A DNA stretch of 21,634 bases. Origin: a virus. How positions within the stretch are numbered: the first letter of the stretch is position 1; each line of letters opens with the position of its first letter. The notes under the pieces are model-generated. The model was not told the DNA's origin. It searched no databases and saw only the letters and a program-made list of their open reading frames with translations. The stretch lies in IMG/VR virus record IMGVR_UViG_3300036945_001234, positions 1 through 21,634 of that record. The stretch is one strand, 5' to 3'. Below are positions 13,470 to 20,611 of the stretch, in pieces. A program made the translations under genes and the position numbers.

Positions 13470-13970
13470 TCACCCCTTAAGAGTGAAATTTGCTACTGCG
13501 CCGAGCAGGTGCATGGTCTGGCCGCCTGCGCCGGATGGCATCGAGAGTTCCAGCAGATAATACTCGTCGTTATCAATCCACGCCGGAGTCGTGATGGTGA
13601 TCGTCTCGCGGTGCTGGTCAACCGTTTTACCGGCTGCGGCTGACAGGGTATTTGTCTTGGTCACGGCTGCGACAACGGCAACTGCACCGTCCGCGCCCCT
13701 CGTTACCTTGTTCAAAGTCCACGTCATCGAAGTTGGCTCGGCGGTGAAGTTCTCATAGTCGATCTCAATGCTGGCGAGTTTCGCGCCTTGCAGCGCCACG
13801 CTGTTGGACGGGATGGCGACGGGGATGGTGATAACGGCTGTGGAGTTGGCGGCGGCGCGGTTAATGGCGATAGTGCCGGTCACGGCCCCTGCCACCTGGG
13901 TATAAGTCCCGGTCACGCAATGAAACGCGGTCGGCGGGATTACTTGCGAGAAATGGGTATTGTGCATCAT
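13470..13970 (-). CDS. small structural protein, paralog A (166 aa)
   Basis: A 166-aa protein starting MHNTHFSQVIPPTAFHCV, paralogous to its downstream neighbour over the whole length. Thr, Val, Ala and Asn-rich with beta-strand pattern; no catalytic motif. ATG 13970 has AGGAG 6 nt upstream; the longer frame from 14006 would run through a strong intercistronic hairpin and is rejected. It follows the major capsid gene at a distance of 83 nt that includes that hairpin. Likely an abundant virion protein such as a decoration protein; a tail-tube role is less likely but cannot be excluded. Confidence 0.8.
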   Translation of the reverse strand: MMHNTHFSQVIPPTAFHCVTGTYTQVAGAVTGTIAINRAAANSTAVITIPVAIPSNSVALQGAKLASIEIDYENFTAEPTSMTWTLNKVTRGADGAVAVVAAVTKTNTLSAAAGKTVDQHRETITITTPAWIDNDEYYLLELSMPSGAGGQTMHLLGAVANFTLKG

Positions 13971-13993
13971 GTAAATCTCCTGTGTTGTTCCTG

Positions 13994-14025
13994 CCGGGCA
14001 GGGCATGGAGTTCTACCCTGCCCGG
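13994..14025 (-). other. perfect 10-bp hairpin after capsid gene
   Basis: CCGGGCAGGG (13994-14003) and CCCTGCCCGG (14016-14025) are perfect arms with a 12-nt loop. On the - strand no T-run follows, so it is not a standard terminator. It sits between capsid and decoration-like genes, a usual place for mRNA processing or stabilising stems that set different protein levels. Confidence 0.65.
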
Positions 14026-14053
14026 ATGATGTTGATAATCCTAAAGGTTACGA

Positions 14054-16183
14054 TTATCCGCCAACGTTCTCTTTATGCAACGGGCGGAAGTCGGCTACGC
14101 CGATGGCGGTGAAGTGGCGTACCTTCATGCGGCTTTCGTCGTTCATAAACACAGCCGGGTCGGTCTCATTGCCCGCAATGAAGATTTCGGGCTGCAAACC
14201 AAAGCGCGTTCCAATCATCACGCCGGGGATAATCTTGGGGTCGATCACGGCGGCGTAATCGGTGTCGTCCGTCCATTCGGGGACAGTCAGCACTTCTACC
14301 GCGCCGTACCAGTCCGAGTTTGTGGTCACGGATGGCTGGCGCTGAACGAACATATCATTTGCCGCACCGCGTAGTTTGCGCGGCACCAGGATAATGGACG
14401 GGTCAATGGCGAGTTTCTTACCCGTTCCGTAGTAGGTCGCTTCGTTCGCAACCAACATAGGCTGATTATACATCGCGGTTGCAATGATTTCCCACTGCGC
14501 GGTAGTTGTGCCAAGCGCGGTGGTCAAGAGGTTCGCGTGTCCGCCTGCGGTGGTAACGGCGGTGTTGTTGAACAAGTACCCGCCGTCTGCCAACAGGGGG
14601 CCGGTGGCGGAGTTGGCGGTAAAGATGGCGGCAACAGTGGCGGAAATCTCGCGCATGGCGGCAAAGGCCAATTCTTTTGGAATCCGTTTCAGGGCCATAG
14701 TGTCGTCACGGTCAATGGCTTCGAGAGTCAGTCCGATGTAACCGCCTTTCTTCACGAACGAAGAAGTCTCTCCGCCGTCACCGATTTTTATGGGGGTGTA
14801 CTCGGCGCCTTCGAGCACAGTGGGCAGGCTGCCGACTGTGCCAAAGATGGCCCAGGTGACTTCGTTCAAGTTCGAGAAGGGTACAACGGTAGCAATCTTC
14901 GACCACCAGTCGTAACCTTTCTTGCCAAGTTCTTCCCAATGGCGGATCAACGCTTTATTCAAGGCGTTTTTGACAATCACGGGAAAATTGGAAGTCGTCA
15001 ACTGGAACATGGCGCGTTCGCTGATGATTGCGCCGTGTAGGTCAAAGTCGCCGGTCAAGCCGAGATAGAGTTCCCGGATACCAGACAGCCGGGCGGCCTG
15101 GACTTTCTCGTAGCGGGCTTCGCGCGGGTTGCCGAACATATCATCGACGGCGGCCATAATTTGGTCATCCGAGGAGAACATGCTGGAAATGCGGGCGGGG
15201 CCTTTGACTGCCGAAGAACCCTGCAAGTCAGAGAGAATAGTCCGCTGCTCGTCGATCGCGTCCTGCAACTCACTGGCTTTGTAAATTTTGCCGTTGAACT
15301 GCTTGCGGACGTACTCTGCCATCGACTTGGGCAGTTTGGAGGCGTTGAGACCACTGGATAACAGGTCTTGGCACATACGCAGATTTGCGGCCTCCGCGTT
15401 CACTGCGGCATCTTTGATAGCGGCAACGTCATCCGCCATCAGGGAGTGGACGGCTTTTGTCTCGTCCGGGGTAGTAATTTCTTCGCTCATGGGAATCATC
15501 TCCTGGATGGAATTGAGCAAGCGGATAAAACGTCCGCCGCGTGCGGGATGCAACACTGCATCTACCGATAAAACGCGCCTGATTTCTTTTACCCGCTTTT
15601 GGTCGGGGATGAAAAGAATATCGGCGGAAAATCCAACATTTTGTAATAAATCGGGCTGGTCGAGGGCGGCTTGCCCCAGGGCAATCAGGGCTTTCGCGCC
15701 GGGACCGGCGGGCCGCAGGCGCGCGCGGATACCGTTCGTCTGCGCGTCCCAGGCGGGCGCGTGCAGCACACCGGCCAAGTCTTTTACGCTGTGACCTGGC
15801 ACGGAATGGTCAAGGTAGCAATGCACCTTGTCCCACAAAGGGAGTGAGAGTCGTAACGACTCCGCGCTGAATGTCCAGCCGTTGCCGATGCCTTCGGTGA
15901 TGGCAAGGATTTCAAAATCTCCAGCAGCAGCAGAAGGGGACAGGGATAGGGTAATGCGATTCTCTGACATGGCATCTCTCATGGGCACATCCGCAAAACT
16001 GCCGGACGGCTCGGCGTCGGTTTCTTCGAGGGTACAGTGGCAATTCGTTTTACAGTACAGGCGCGCAGCCCCGGGGCTCAACTTCTCCGCGTTCCAATCT
16101 TCGGCGCTGTGTACCTGGTCATTGAGCGCAACACAGGATGGGCAGGACTTGTCGGCGGAGGCGAGTTTCCAGATTTTATTCAC
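14054..16183 (-). CDS. MuF C-terminus / prohead protease / scaffold / major capsid fusion
   Basis: A 709-aa ORF that merges several head functions. Residues 1-55 are the C-terminal signature of MuF-type minor head proteins (KSCPSCVALNDQVHS... then NCHCTLEE). Residues 75-225 resemble an HK97-type prohead protease: CYLDH (His126) and VGFSADIL (Ser186) are candidate catalytic residues, followed by VDAVLHPARGGRF. Residues 232-380 are helical and acidic, like a scaffold (delta) domain. Residues 380-709 look like the major capsid protein (for example ELGKKGYDWW, VTWAIFGTVGSLPTV, PKIIPGVMIGTRFG). It starts with GTG at 16183, 3 nt after the TGA of the upstream ORF and in the same frame. An internal ribosome-binding site and ATG (15490) would yield scaffold-capsid alone. 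Domain borders are estimates. Confidence 0.82.
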   Translation of the reverse strand: MNKIWKLASADKSCPSCVALNDQVHSAEDWNAEKLSPGAARLYCKTNCHCTLEETDAEPSGSFADVPMRDAMSENRITLSLSPSAAAGDFEILAITEGIGNGWTFSAESLRLSLPLWDKVHCYLDHSVPGHSVKDLAGVLHAPAWDAQTNGIRARLRPAGPGAKALIALGQAALDQPDLLQNVGFSADILFIPDQKRVKEIRRVLSVDAVLHPARGGRFIRLLNSIQEMIPMSEEITTPDETKAVHSLMADDVAAIKDAAVNAEAANLRMCQDLLSSGLNASKLPKSMAEYVRKQFNGKIYKASELQDAIDEQRTILSDLQGSSAVKGPARISSMFSSDDQIMAAVDDMFGNPREARYEKVQAARLSGIRELYLGLTGDFDLHGAIISERAMFQLTTSNFPVIVKNALNKALIRHWEELGKKGYDWWSKIATVVPFSNLNEVTWAIFGTVGSLPTVLEGAEYTPIKIGDGGETSSFVKKGGYIGLTLEAIDRDDTMALKRIPKELAFAAMREISATVAAIFTANSATGPLLADGGYLFNNTAVTTAGGHANLLTTALGTTTAQWEIIATAMYNQPMLVANEATYYGTGKKLAIDPSIILVPRKLRGAANDMFVQRQPSVTTNSDWYGAVEVLTVPEWTDDTDYAAVIDPKIIPGVMIGTRFGLQPEIFIAGNETDPAVFMNDESRMKVRHFTAIGVADFRPLHKENVGG
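15488..15504 (-). promoter_or_regulatory. internal ribosome-binding site and start for capsid protein
   Basis: Within the 709-aa ORF, AGGAG (complement of 15500-15504) precedes an in-frame ATG (15490-15488, Met232) by 9 nt; another ATG (15499-15497, Met229) is too close to it. Starting here gives MSEEITTPDE..., a 478-aa scaffold plus capsid protein made separately from the protease. Phages often use such internal starts to make more scaffold or capsid than protease. Confidence 0.6.
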
Positions 16184-16186
16184 GGG

Positions 16187-16723
16187 TCAAAATCCCATCT
16201 TCGAGTCTCGCGCCACTTTGCCGATCGCGTCCCAGGTTTCCTGGCTGTAGAGAAATCCAAAGTTGTTTCTGAACCATTCACCAGCCTGCGCGTTCTGAGT
16301 GTACTCAAACTTGATTTTTGGACCCGATAGACTGAGCACGTTACCGATGGCTGTTTGCTGTGCTTTGATTTCAAGGCGTGTGCCTGAGCGCATGAGTAGC
16401 GCTTCCCTGAGCGCATTGGTGATTTCTGAGTAGGTATCCTGTGTTGCGCCTGCCAAAATCTGCTCCACGGCCATTGTTCCGCAAACCAGCCAGACCGTAG
16501 CCATCACCGGGCTTCGGCCTGTGGGGGGCCTGCGCCTGGCCGGGCCTCCGCCGCCGCCGCCACCTGCGGGGCCTGCGGGCTTGGGCATCCCGAACACCAG
16601 CCATTTAACGCAACCGTTTTCGATGGCTGCCAATCGGATGTATTGACCCTTCCCGCCGTAGTTTTTATTGATATTTACCACGCGGGTGGTCGCTGCGCGG
16701 AATCCGTTCTCGTTCGTCTGCAT
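16187..16723 (-). CDS. MuF-like minor head protein (N-terminal part), 178 aa
   Basis: A 178-aa ORF between portal and protease-capsid genes, exactly where MuF-type minor head proteins are found. Residues 1-46 are a short beta/basic region; 48-72 a Pro/Gly linker with seven glycines (54-60) and basic residues; 73-178 a helical region (MATVWLVCGTMAVEQILAGA..., SEITNALREALL, SQETWDAIGKVARD). It lacks the CPxC...NCxCT C-terminal segment of the family; that segment begins the next ORF in the same frame, one TGA and one codon later. So the MuF protein is either split by this stop or joined by read-through. Its ATG overlaps the portal stop. Confidence 0.65.
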   Translation of the reverse strand: MQTNENGFRAATTRVVNINKNYGGKGQYIRLAAIENGCVKWLVFGMPKPAGPAGGGGGGGPARRRPPTGRSPVMATVWLVCGTMAVEQILAGATQDTYSEITNALREALLMRSGTRLEIKAQQTAIGNVLSLSGPKIKFEYTQNAQAGEWFRNNFGFLYSQETWDAIGKVARDSKMGF

Positions 16724-18069
16724 CAGACGGCCTCCGCCTTCACGGTCACGTCACCGGCGGGCGAAATGTCGGTTGGACTCTTGCCTGCGGGCTGCTCAAC
16801 GGGGTTCTGCGGGCTGGCTGCGCGGGTAGGCTCTGGTAGACGGGATTTCGGCTCGGTGGGGATGTCATCGGGCGCGGTCTGGCCTGCGAATTGGTAAACG
16901 ATGCGCATGTATTCTTTCTCGTCCACCAGGCCTTGCTCGTATAAATTCTTCCACGTTGCGCCCGCTGTAGACGCTGCGATCGCAAGTCCGGCGTTATCGC
17001 GTTCGGAAATATCGGGCGATAATATTTTCAGTTTCAGGTCTTTGGGCAGGGTTGAGTCATATGTGCGCCGTACCTGGTAGGCCGTCTCACAAATCCGCTG
17101 GATGGCGGTGGTAAAGAAAACCTGCCGGGCTTCAAAGCGTTTGTATGTGGGCGTGCCTGCGGCCTCGGCGGTTGATTTCGTGGACGACTCCGGCTCGGCC
17201 AGAAAGTGAAGCGGCATCCCGACGCCGACTGCCACCATTTTCTTTAACGCAAGTCCGTCAATTTCCGCATCGAAGGCGGAAAGTACCGGGTTGATAATGC
17301 CCCAATTCTCGCCGGGGTCTATCAGGTTGATGCTGCCGGGCTTGGGTGGGTCGGCGCGAAGTTTGGCGGCGTAGGCGGCTTTCTCTTCTGGTGATTTCCA
17401 CGCCTTCTCAACGAAGTACGCGAACATCTGCCGGAAGTAATTCAGCCTGGCTCTATCTTCCAGCCACTGTTTGTAAAGTCCAATCCAGTATAAAACGGGC
17501 GCGAGGTCACTCTCTCCGAAAAAAGTGCCCGCTGCGCGGTTCAGGGCAAAATGAATGATGAAAGATTGCGCGGGATTGTTTTTATCGTAGGCAGGAATGG
17601 GCGCATCGAAGGCGGAAACGCTGTAGGCGGTTTCTTGGCGATAATCCGCTGCGCTGGTTTCGATGTTGGTTACGATTTCGGCGGGGATGGCGCGAACGTA
17701 GGACATGCCCGCAGGGTCTACGGAAAACAGGATGAATAAATCTCCGCTGCGCCAGGTTTCGTCTGCCCATTCCGGGAATTGCTCATCGAGGCGATTCAGG
17801 TCGTGCTCCCAAAAGGCTTTGATGAACTTCTCGGCGCGCGGCTGCTTGCACTCGAACGAAAGGCCGTCGCCGATCACAAACTGCGTTGTGATTTCCACAA
17901 TGCGGCGGGCCATCGGGTTTGTGCGCCAGGCGCGAATCGCCTGGTCTAAAACTTTCTGGCGGTCATAGTCCATGCGGGAACGGAACGAGTTTTCAAACTC
18001 GCGCCTGCCGATGGTGATGGTATCTTCGGTCTCGGTGACGTTCATAAAAACGCGGTCGGGTTCTGGCAT
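16723..18069 (-). CDS. phage portal protein
   Basis: A 448-aa portal protein, the dodecameric ring at the capsid vertex through which DNA enters and leaves. Family-typical features in order: an N-terminal helical region with TNPMARRIVEITTQFVIGDG (about 51-70), a wing region with EWADETWRSGDLFILF (about 100-115) and PAEIVTNIE, the stem/crown region QWLEDRARLNYFRQMFAYFVEKAW, and KKMVAVGVGMPLHFLAEPE. A disordered Pro/Glu-rich C-terminus (from about 400) follows. The length is typical. It overlaps the terminase stop (TAATG) and the MuF-like start, and its place after the large terminase supports the call. Confidence 0.88.
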   Translation of the reverse strand: MPEPDRVFMNVTETEDTITIGRREFENSFRSRMDYDRQKVLDQAIRAWRTNPMARRIVEITTQFVIGDGLSFECKQPRAEKFIKAFWEHDLNRLDEQFPEWADETWRSGDLFILFSVDPAGMSYVRAIPAEIVTNIETSAADYRQETAYSVSAFDAPIPAYDKNNPAQSFIIHFALNRAAGTFFGESDLAPVLYWIGLYKQWLEDRARLNYFRQMFAYFVEKAWKSPEEKAAYAAKLRADPPKPGSINLIDPGENWGIINPVLSAFDAEIDGLALKKMVAVGVGMPLHFLAEPESSTKSTAEAAGTPTYKRFEARQVFFTTAIQRICETAYQVRRTYDSTLPKDLKLKILSPDISERDNAGLAIAASTAGATWKNLYEQGLVDEKEYMRIVYQFAGQTAPDDIPTEPKSRLPEPTRAASPQNPVEQPAGKSPTDISPAGDVTVKAEAV

Positions 18070-19562
18070 TAGAACTCCATTCTCCTGAGCAGCGGGTCAA
18101 ACTGCTCAACGGTTTCATTCTCGCTGCTGACCGTCCACTGCATCCGGTCAAGGATGGCGCACAGGGACGCGCTTACCAAAAGGTCATCATGCAAAAACTG
18201 GCCGGTATCGTCGCGCAGTCCGTCCGGGACTCCCCACGAAAGCAACTTGGACGGACCTGGGCGGACTTCTGAGCGGCATTTCTCTAGTTGCGTGAGTAAA
18301 ACGTCATGTAGTGGGGAATACTCGCTGTAGCGGCCTGTTTCGACGATTTGGATGAACTGGTAGCCGATGTCTGACTTCTCGACGGCTGAAAATTTGACCG
18401 GAATCCAGCGGAAGGGCTGGGACTGGTCGAGTAGACTCCAGAGACCTTCCCCGACTCCGGTGGCGTCAATAATTCCGTACTGGATGCCCCACAATTCCGC
18501 GAGTTTTGAGATTTGGGCGTGAACGGTCGTATGTTTCTCGCCTGTCCAATCGTAGCGGCAAATTGTTTTGTAATGGGGCAAGTTGGACCCGGCCAAGTGC
18601 GCCAAATCAATCTCCACGATGGTAAGGGCGGTAGAGTCACGCGCTGGATTGTCCAGCGAAAGCATGTTGACGGTCTTTTCGTCTTGTCCGGCTACATCCA
18701 CCAGAAAAGCGTAGGACTTGCCAGCGGTGGGTGTTTCCTGGCGTGGATGGCTGCCGCGCATGAGCGCAATCCGCGCGGGCGGGAACATGCCAGCGGCGGC
18801 GGTAATAGTTTCGCAGTAATACTGCGTCCGCACCAGGGGATGCTGACGGCCCAGGCGGACAATCTCATTTTGGACAAATGTTCTATAAGCGGGCAACACT
18901 GCCCCTACATCATCGGCGGTGACGAAGAACACACGCTGGATATTGTCTATGGCTTCGGCGGCGCGCGCGGCTTTCAGTTCGCGCTCCAGGAGCGTGTCAT
19001 CTGTCCAGCGTGTACCCCAGAAGACTCTGGTGGCGTTGGTGCTGGCGGCCATCGGGTTAAAGTCTTTATCGAACTTTTGAATATTTACGTCCTGGGCTTC
19101 GTTGACCGAGAGTAGCAGACTCGCGGTGGCGCCGACAACATTCGCGGATAAATCCCCGGAGTAGTGGATGACGCGGGCGTTGCCGATGCCGTACTGATAC
19201 CCGGCGACGCGGCGCCAGTGATTACGAGAAAGAATGTTCTGGCTCAGTCGCTTTTCGAGTCGCTGCATGGCGATGATGGTTTGCGGCTTGAACGTTGGCT
19301 CGACGTGGATCACGTCCCCGCCGACCTTGCGGAAGGCTTTCAGCAGGTAGACGTATAAAGCCGCCTGAGTCTCATTTTTCCCTGACTGGCGCGGGAAGAT
19401 GACCACGAACGAGAGTCCCAACTTGCGGCGGATACTCTCAACGATGGCCTGCACTACCGGGGACTGGTAGGGGCGCAGGTGCAGGCGTCCGGCAAACTCC
19501 GTGAAGTCTATCGGGCGTTCGTACAGCTGTGTCACGCGGTAGGTCAGGGTCGGGGCGGTCAT
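18069..19562 (-). CDS. terminase large subunit
   Basis: A 497-aa DNA-packaging motor. The N-terminal ATPase has a Walker A-like motif FPRQSGKNET (56-65) and a Walker B region LLLSVNEAQDV (149-159), in which Asn154 stands where Asp is usual, before catalytic Glu155. TRVFWGTRWTDD (178-189) fits the coupling motif. The C-terminal RNase H-like nuclease has acidic residues Asp289 (FLVDVAGQD), Asp366 (GIIDATGVGEGL) and Asp459/460 (FLHDDLLVSASL). It pumps DNA into the prohead with the portal and cuts concatemers. The ATG overlaps the upstream gene by ATGA; the stop overlaps the portal start. Confidence 0.92.
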   Translation of the reverse strand: MTAPTLTYRVTQLYERPIDFTEFAGRLHLRPYQSPVVQAIVESIRRKLGLSFVVIFPRQSGKNETQAALYVYLLKAFRKVGGDVIHVEPTFKPQTIIAMQRLEKRLSQNILSRNHWRRVAGYQYGIGNARVIHYSGDLSANVVGATASLLLSVNEAQDVNIQKFDKDFNPMAASTNATRVFWGTRWTDDTLLERELKAARAAEAIDNIQRVFFVTADDVGAVLPAYRTFVQNEIVRLGRQHPLVRTQYYCETITAAAGMFPPARIALMRGSHPRQETPTAGKSYAFLVDVAGQDEKTVNMLSLDNPARDSTALTIVEIDLAHLAGSNLPHYKTICRYDWTGEKHTTVHAQISKLAELWGIQYGIIDATGVGEGLWSLLDQSQPFRWIPVKFSAVEKSDIGYQFIQIVETGRYSEYSPLHDVLLTQLEKCRSEVRPGPSKLLSWGVPDGLRDDTGQFLHDDLLVSASLCAILDRMQWTVSSENETVEQFDPLLRRMEF

Positions 19563-19891
19563 GGCAGAAGCGGGAAAACATTACGCAGAATAGCGTTGAT
19601 AATAAAAAGAATGATTGCTCCACCGGTGATACTTCCGATCCACGTTATCAGTGTCACCGATTGCCTATTTTCAATGGCCGTTTTCTCCAATGCCGTAATC
19701 CTGGCGGTGTCCACGTCCGCCTTCCTCCAAAGCGCATCCAGTTTCGAGTTGACCAGTGGGCTGGCTCCGGCCTCGCGTGTTTCCAGATCGCGTAAGCGCG
19801 TTTGCATGTCGCGCAGCATATCTCTTATCTCGTCAATTGCGCGGTCAAAATGTGCTTGTGGCAATGGGTTGAGGGGGCCTGTTCCTGCCAA
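19559..19891 (-). CDS. coiled-coil protein with C-terminal membrane anchor (XhlA-like)
   Basis: A 110-aa protein from a TTG start at 19891, chosen because AAGGAA lies 7 nt upstream and the start is 4 nt after the small-terminase stop; the longer ATG frame from 19978 would overlap that gene by 83 nt. Residues 10-75 are a charged coiled coil (FDRAIDEIRDMLRDMQTRLRD, then DALWRKADVDTARITALEK); residues 80-103 form one membrane helix (TLITWIGSITGGAIILFIIN); the end faces the other side. This layout is that of XhlA-type holin-associated proteins. Finding it between small and large terminase is unusual. It ends in an ATGA overlap with the large terminase. Confidence 0.65.
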   Translation of the reverse strand: MAGTGPLNPLPQAHFDRAIDEIRDMLRDMQTRLRDLETREAGASPLVNSKLDALWRKADVDTARITALEKTAIENRQSVTLITWIGSITGGAIILFIINAILRNVFPLLP

Positions 19892-19895
19892 TAGA

Positions 19896-20231
19896 TTATT
19901 CCTTGTAAGGGTCAAAAGCGAGAATGGCTTCGTCGTCTGCATCTGCCAGGGGCGAGTAGTCACCGGAAAGCAGCGCATGTGTCCGCATGGTGGTGTTGAG
20001 TGCCAGCACCGCAGCGGTCAAGGCTGTAGCGGTCTTGGCCAGGGCGTCGGCGTCGTCTTCGATGGCGGCGAACGCTGTCAGCACCCGGTCAACCACGACG
20101 CGCAGCAGGGCGATCTCCTGGCGCAAGTCGGACTCTGGCATTTGTTTAAGCAACTTCCGCTCGGCGTCCGTGAATTGCTTGGCGTAGAGTCCATGTTTAA
20201 GCGCATTGGTGTTGCCGGTTTTTCCTGGCAC
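19896..20231 (-). CDS. putative terminase small subunit
   Basis: A 111-aa protein starting VPGKTGNTNALKHGLYAKQF. The 'G-N-x-N-A-L-K-H-G-x-Y' start, followed by a helical part (DLRQEIALLRVVVDRVLTAF), is a common pattern for phage small-terminase-like proteins encoded just before the large terminase. The protein would recognise phage DNA for packaging. GTG at 20231 is preferred: it follows a perfect TATAAT by 7 nt, so the mRNA would be leaderless, and it sets the conserved motif at the N-terminus. A longer TTG start (20294) would read through the promoter and the edge of a terminator. It opens the late operon. Confidence 0.65.
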   Translation of the reverse strand: MPGKTGNTNALKHGLYAKQFTDAERKLLKQMPESDLRQEIALLRVVVDRVLTAFAAIEDDADALAKTATALTAAVLALNTTMRTHALLSGDYSPLADADDEAILAFDPYKE

Positions 20232-20237
20232 ATCTTC

Positions 20238-20258
20238 ATTATAAGTGTTTCTTATAAT
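20238..20258 (-). promoter_or_regulatory. late-operon promoter with operator-like inverted repeat
   Basis: On the - strand a perfect -10 box TATAAT (20243-20238) lies 7 nt before the GTG of the small terminase. It is embedded in perfect 8-bp inverted arms, ATTATAAG (20238-20245) and CTTATAAT (20251-20258), with a 5-nt spacer. No good -35 box is found, which suggests an activator-dependent promoter, the inverted repeat being a possible binding site. Confidence 0.5.
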
Positions 20259-20285
20259 AAAGTGTTGTTTTCTGGATATTGTAAG

Positions 20286-20321
20286 GTAAAACAAAAACTC
20301 CCACCTGGTGAGGCGGGAGTT
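20286..20321 (-). terminator. intrinsic terminator upstream of late operon
   Basis: AACTCCC (20296-20302) pairs with GGGAGTT (20315-20321), extended inside by CCT/AGG around a GGTG loop. On the - strand it is followed by TTTTGTTTTAC. It ends transcription of the right-end small genes before the late promoter. Confidence 0.88.
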
Positions 20322-20332
20322 ATTATTGTATT

Positions 20333-20414
20333 GCCAACGGCGATAATTAGCGGCGGCGCTAGTTATCAGGATGTAAAGGCGCTACGCCGCCGTCCGCTGC
20401 ATTTAATGTTGGGC
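20333..20414 (-). other. attC-like (integron recombination site) hairpin
   Basis: On the - strand: GCCCAAC (20414-20408, fits the R'' consensus RYYYAAC), then GCAGCGGACGGCGGCG (20400-20385), a 26-nt apical part, CGCCGCCGCT (20358-20349) and GTTGGC (20338-20333, imperfect R'). The central arms pair except for two extra bases on one side, as in the extrahelical bases of attC sites. The stop codon of the adjacent ORF lies within the site, as is usual in gene cassettes. R' deviates from GTTRRRY at its last positions, so this is a candidate only. Confidence 0.45.
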
Positions 20415-20585
20415 GGTTTGACGAACAAAATACGCAAACATCAAAACGGCAAAACCAACCTTATACCATTGCGCATCGTAATTCGGGTTGGGACAATATG
20501 GAGATGTAAGACAAATTCCATTGCCGACAACGACAACCAGCGCAACTATCGCGCAACCTAAATAAAATAATGCTCTTTTGCTCAT
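20403..20585 (-). CDS. small two-helix membrane protein, 60 aa
   Basis: A 60-aa protein with two hydrophobic helices (about residues 5-24, ALFYLGCAIVALVVVVGNG, and 42-56, VGFAVLMFAYFV). Between them a short loop has Cys25 and Cys31 (ICLTSPYCPNPNYD), which may form a disulphide if outside the cell. AAAGGAG lies 9 nt before the ATG. Its final codons and stop lie inside the attC-like element, and a GTTGGGC motif (20614-20608), a perfect attC R' core, lies just upstream. This is how an integron gene cassette would look. Function unknown. Confidence 0.7.
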   Translation of the reverse strand: MSKRALFYLGCAIVALVVVVGNGICLTSPYCPNPNYDAQWYKVGFAVLMFAYFVRQTAQH

Positions 20586-20611
20586 CTGGTAAAACTCCTT
20601 TTCTCACGCCC

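Noticed and set aside
13101-13643. Long open frame opposite the decoration-like genes
   Set aside because: The repetitive Gly/Val/Asp-rich translation is a mirror of the GC-rich paralogous genes on the other strand; no start signals.
16187-16189. Recoded TGA (alternative genetic code) across the genome
   Set aside because: At least eight early genes end in TGA overlapping the next ATG in correct operon order, so TGA is a normal stop here; any read-through would be local.
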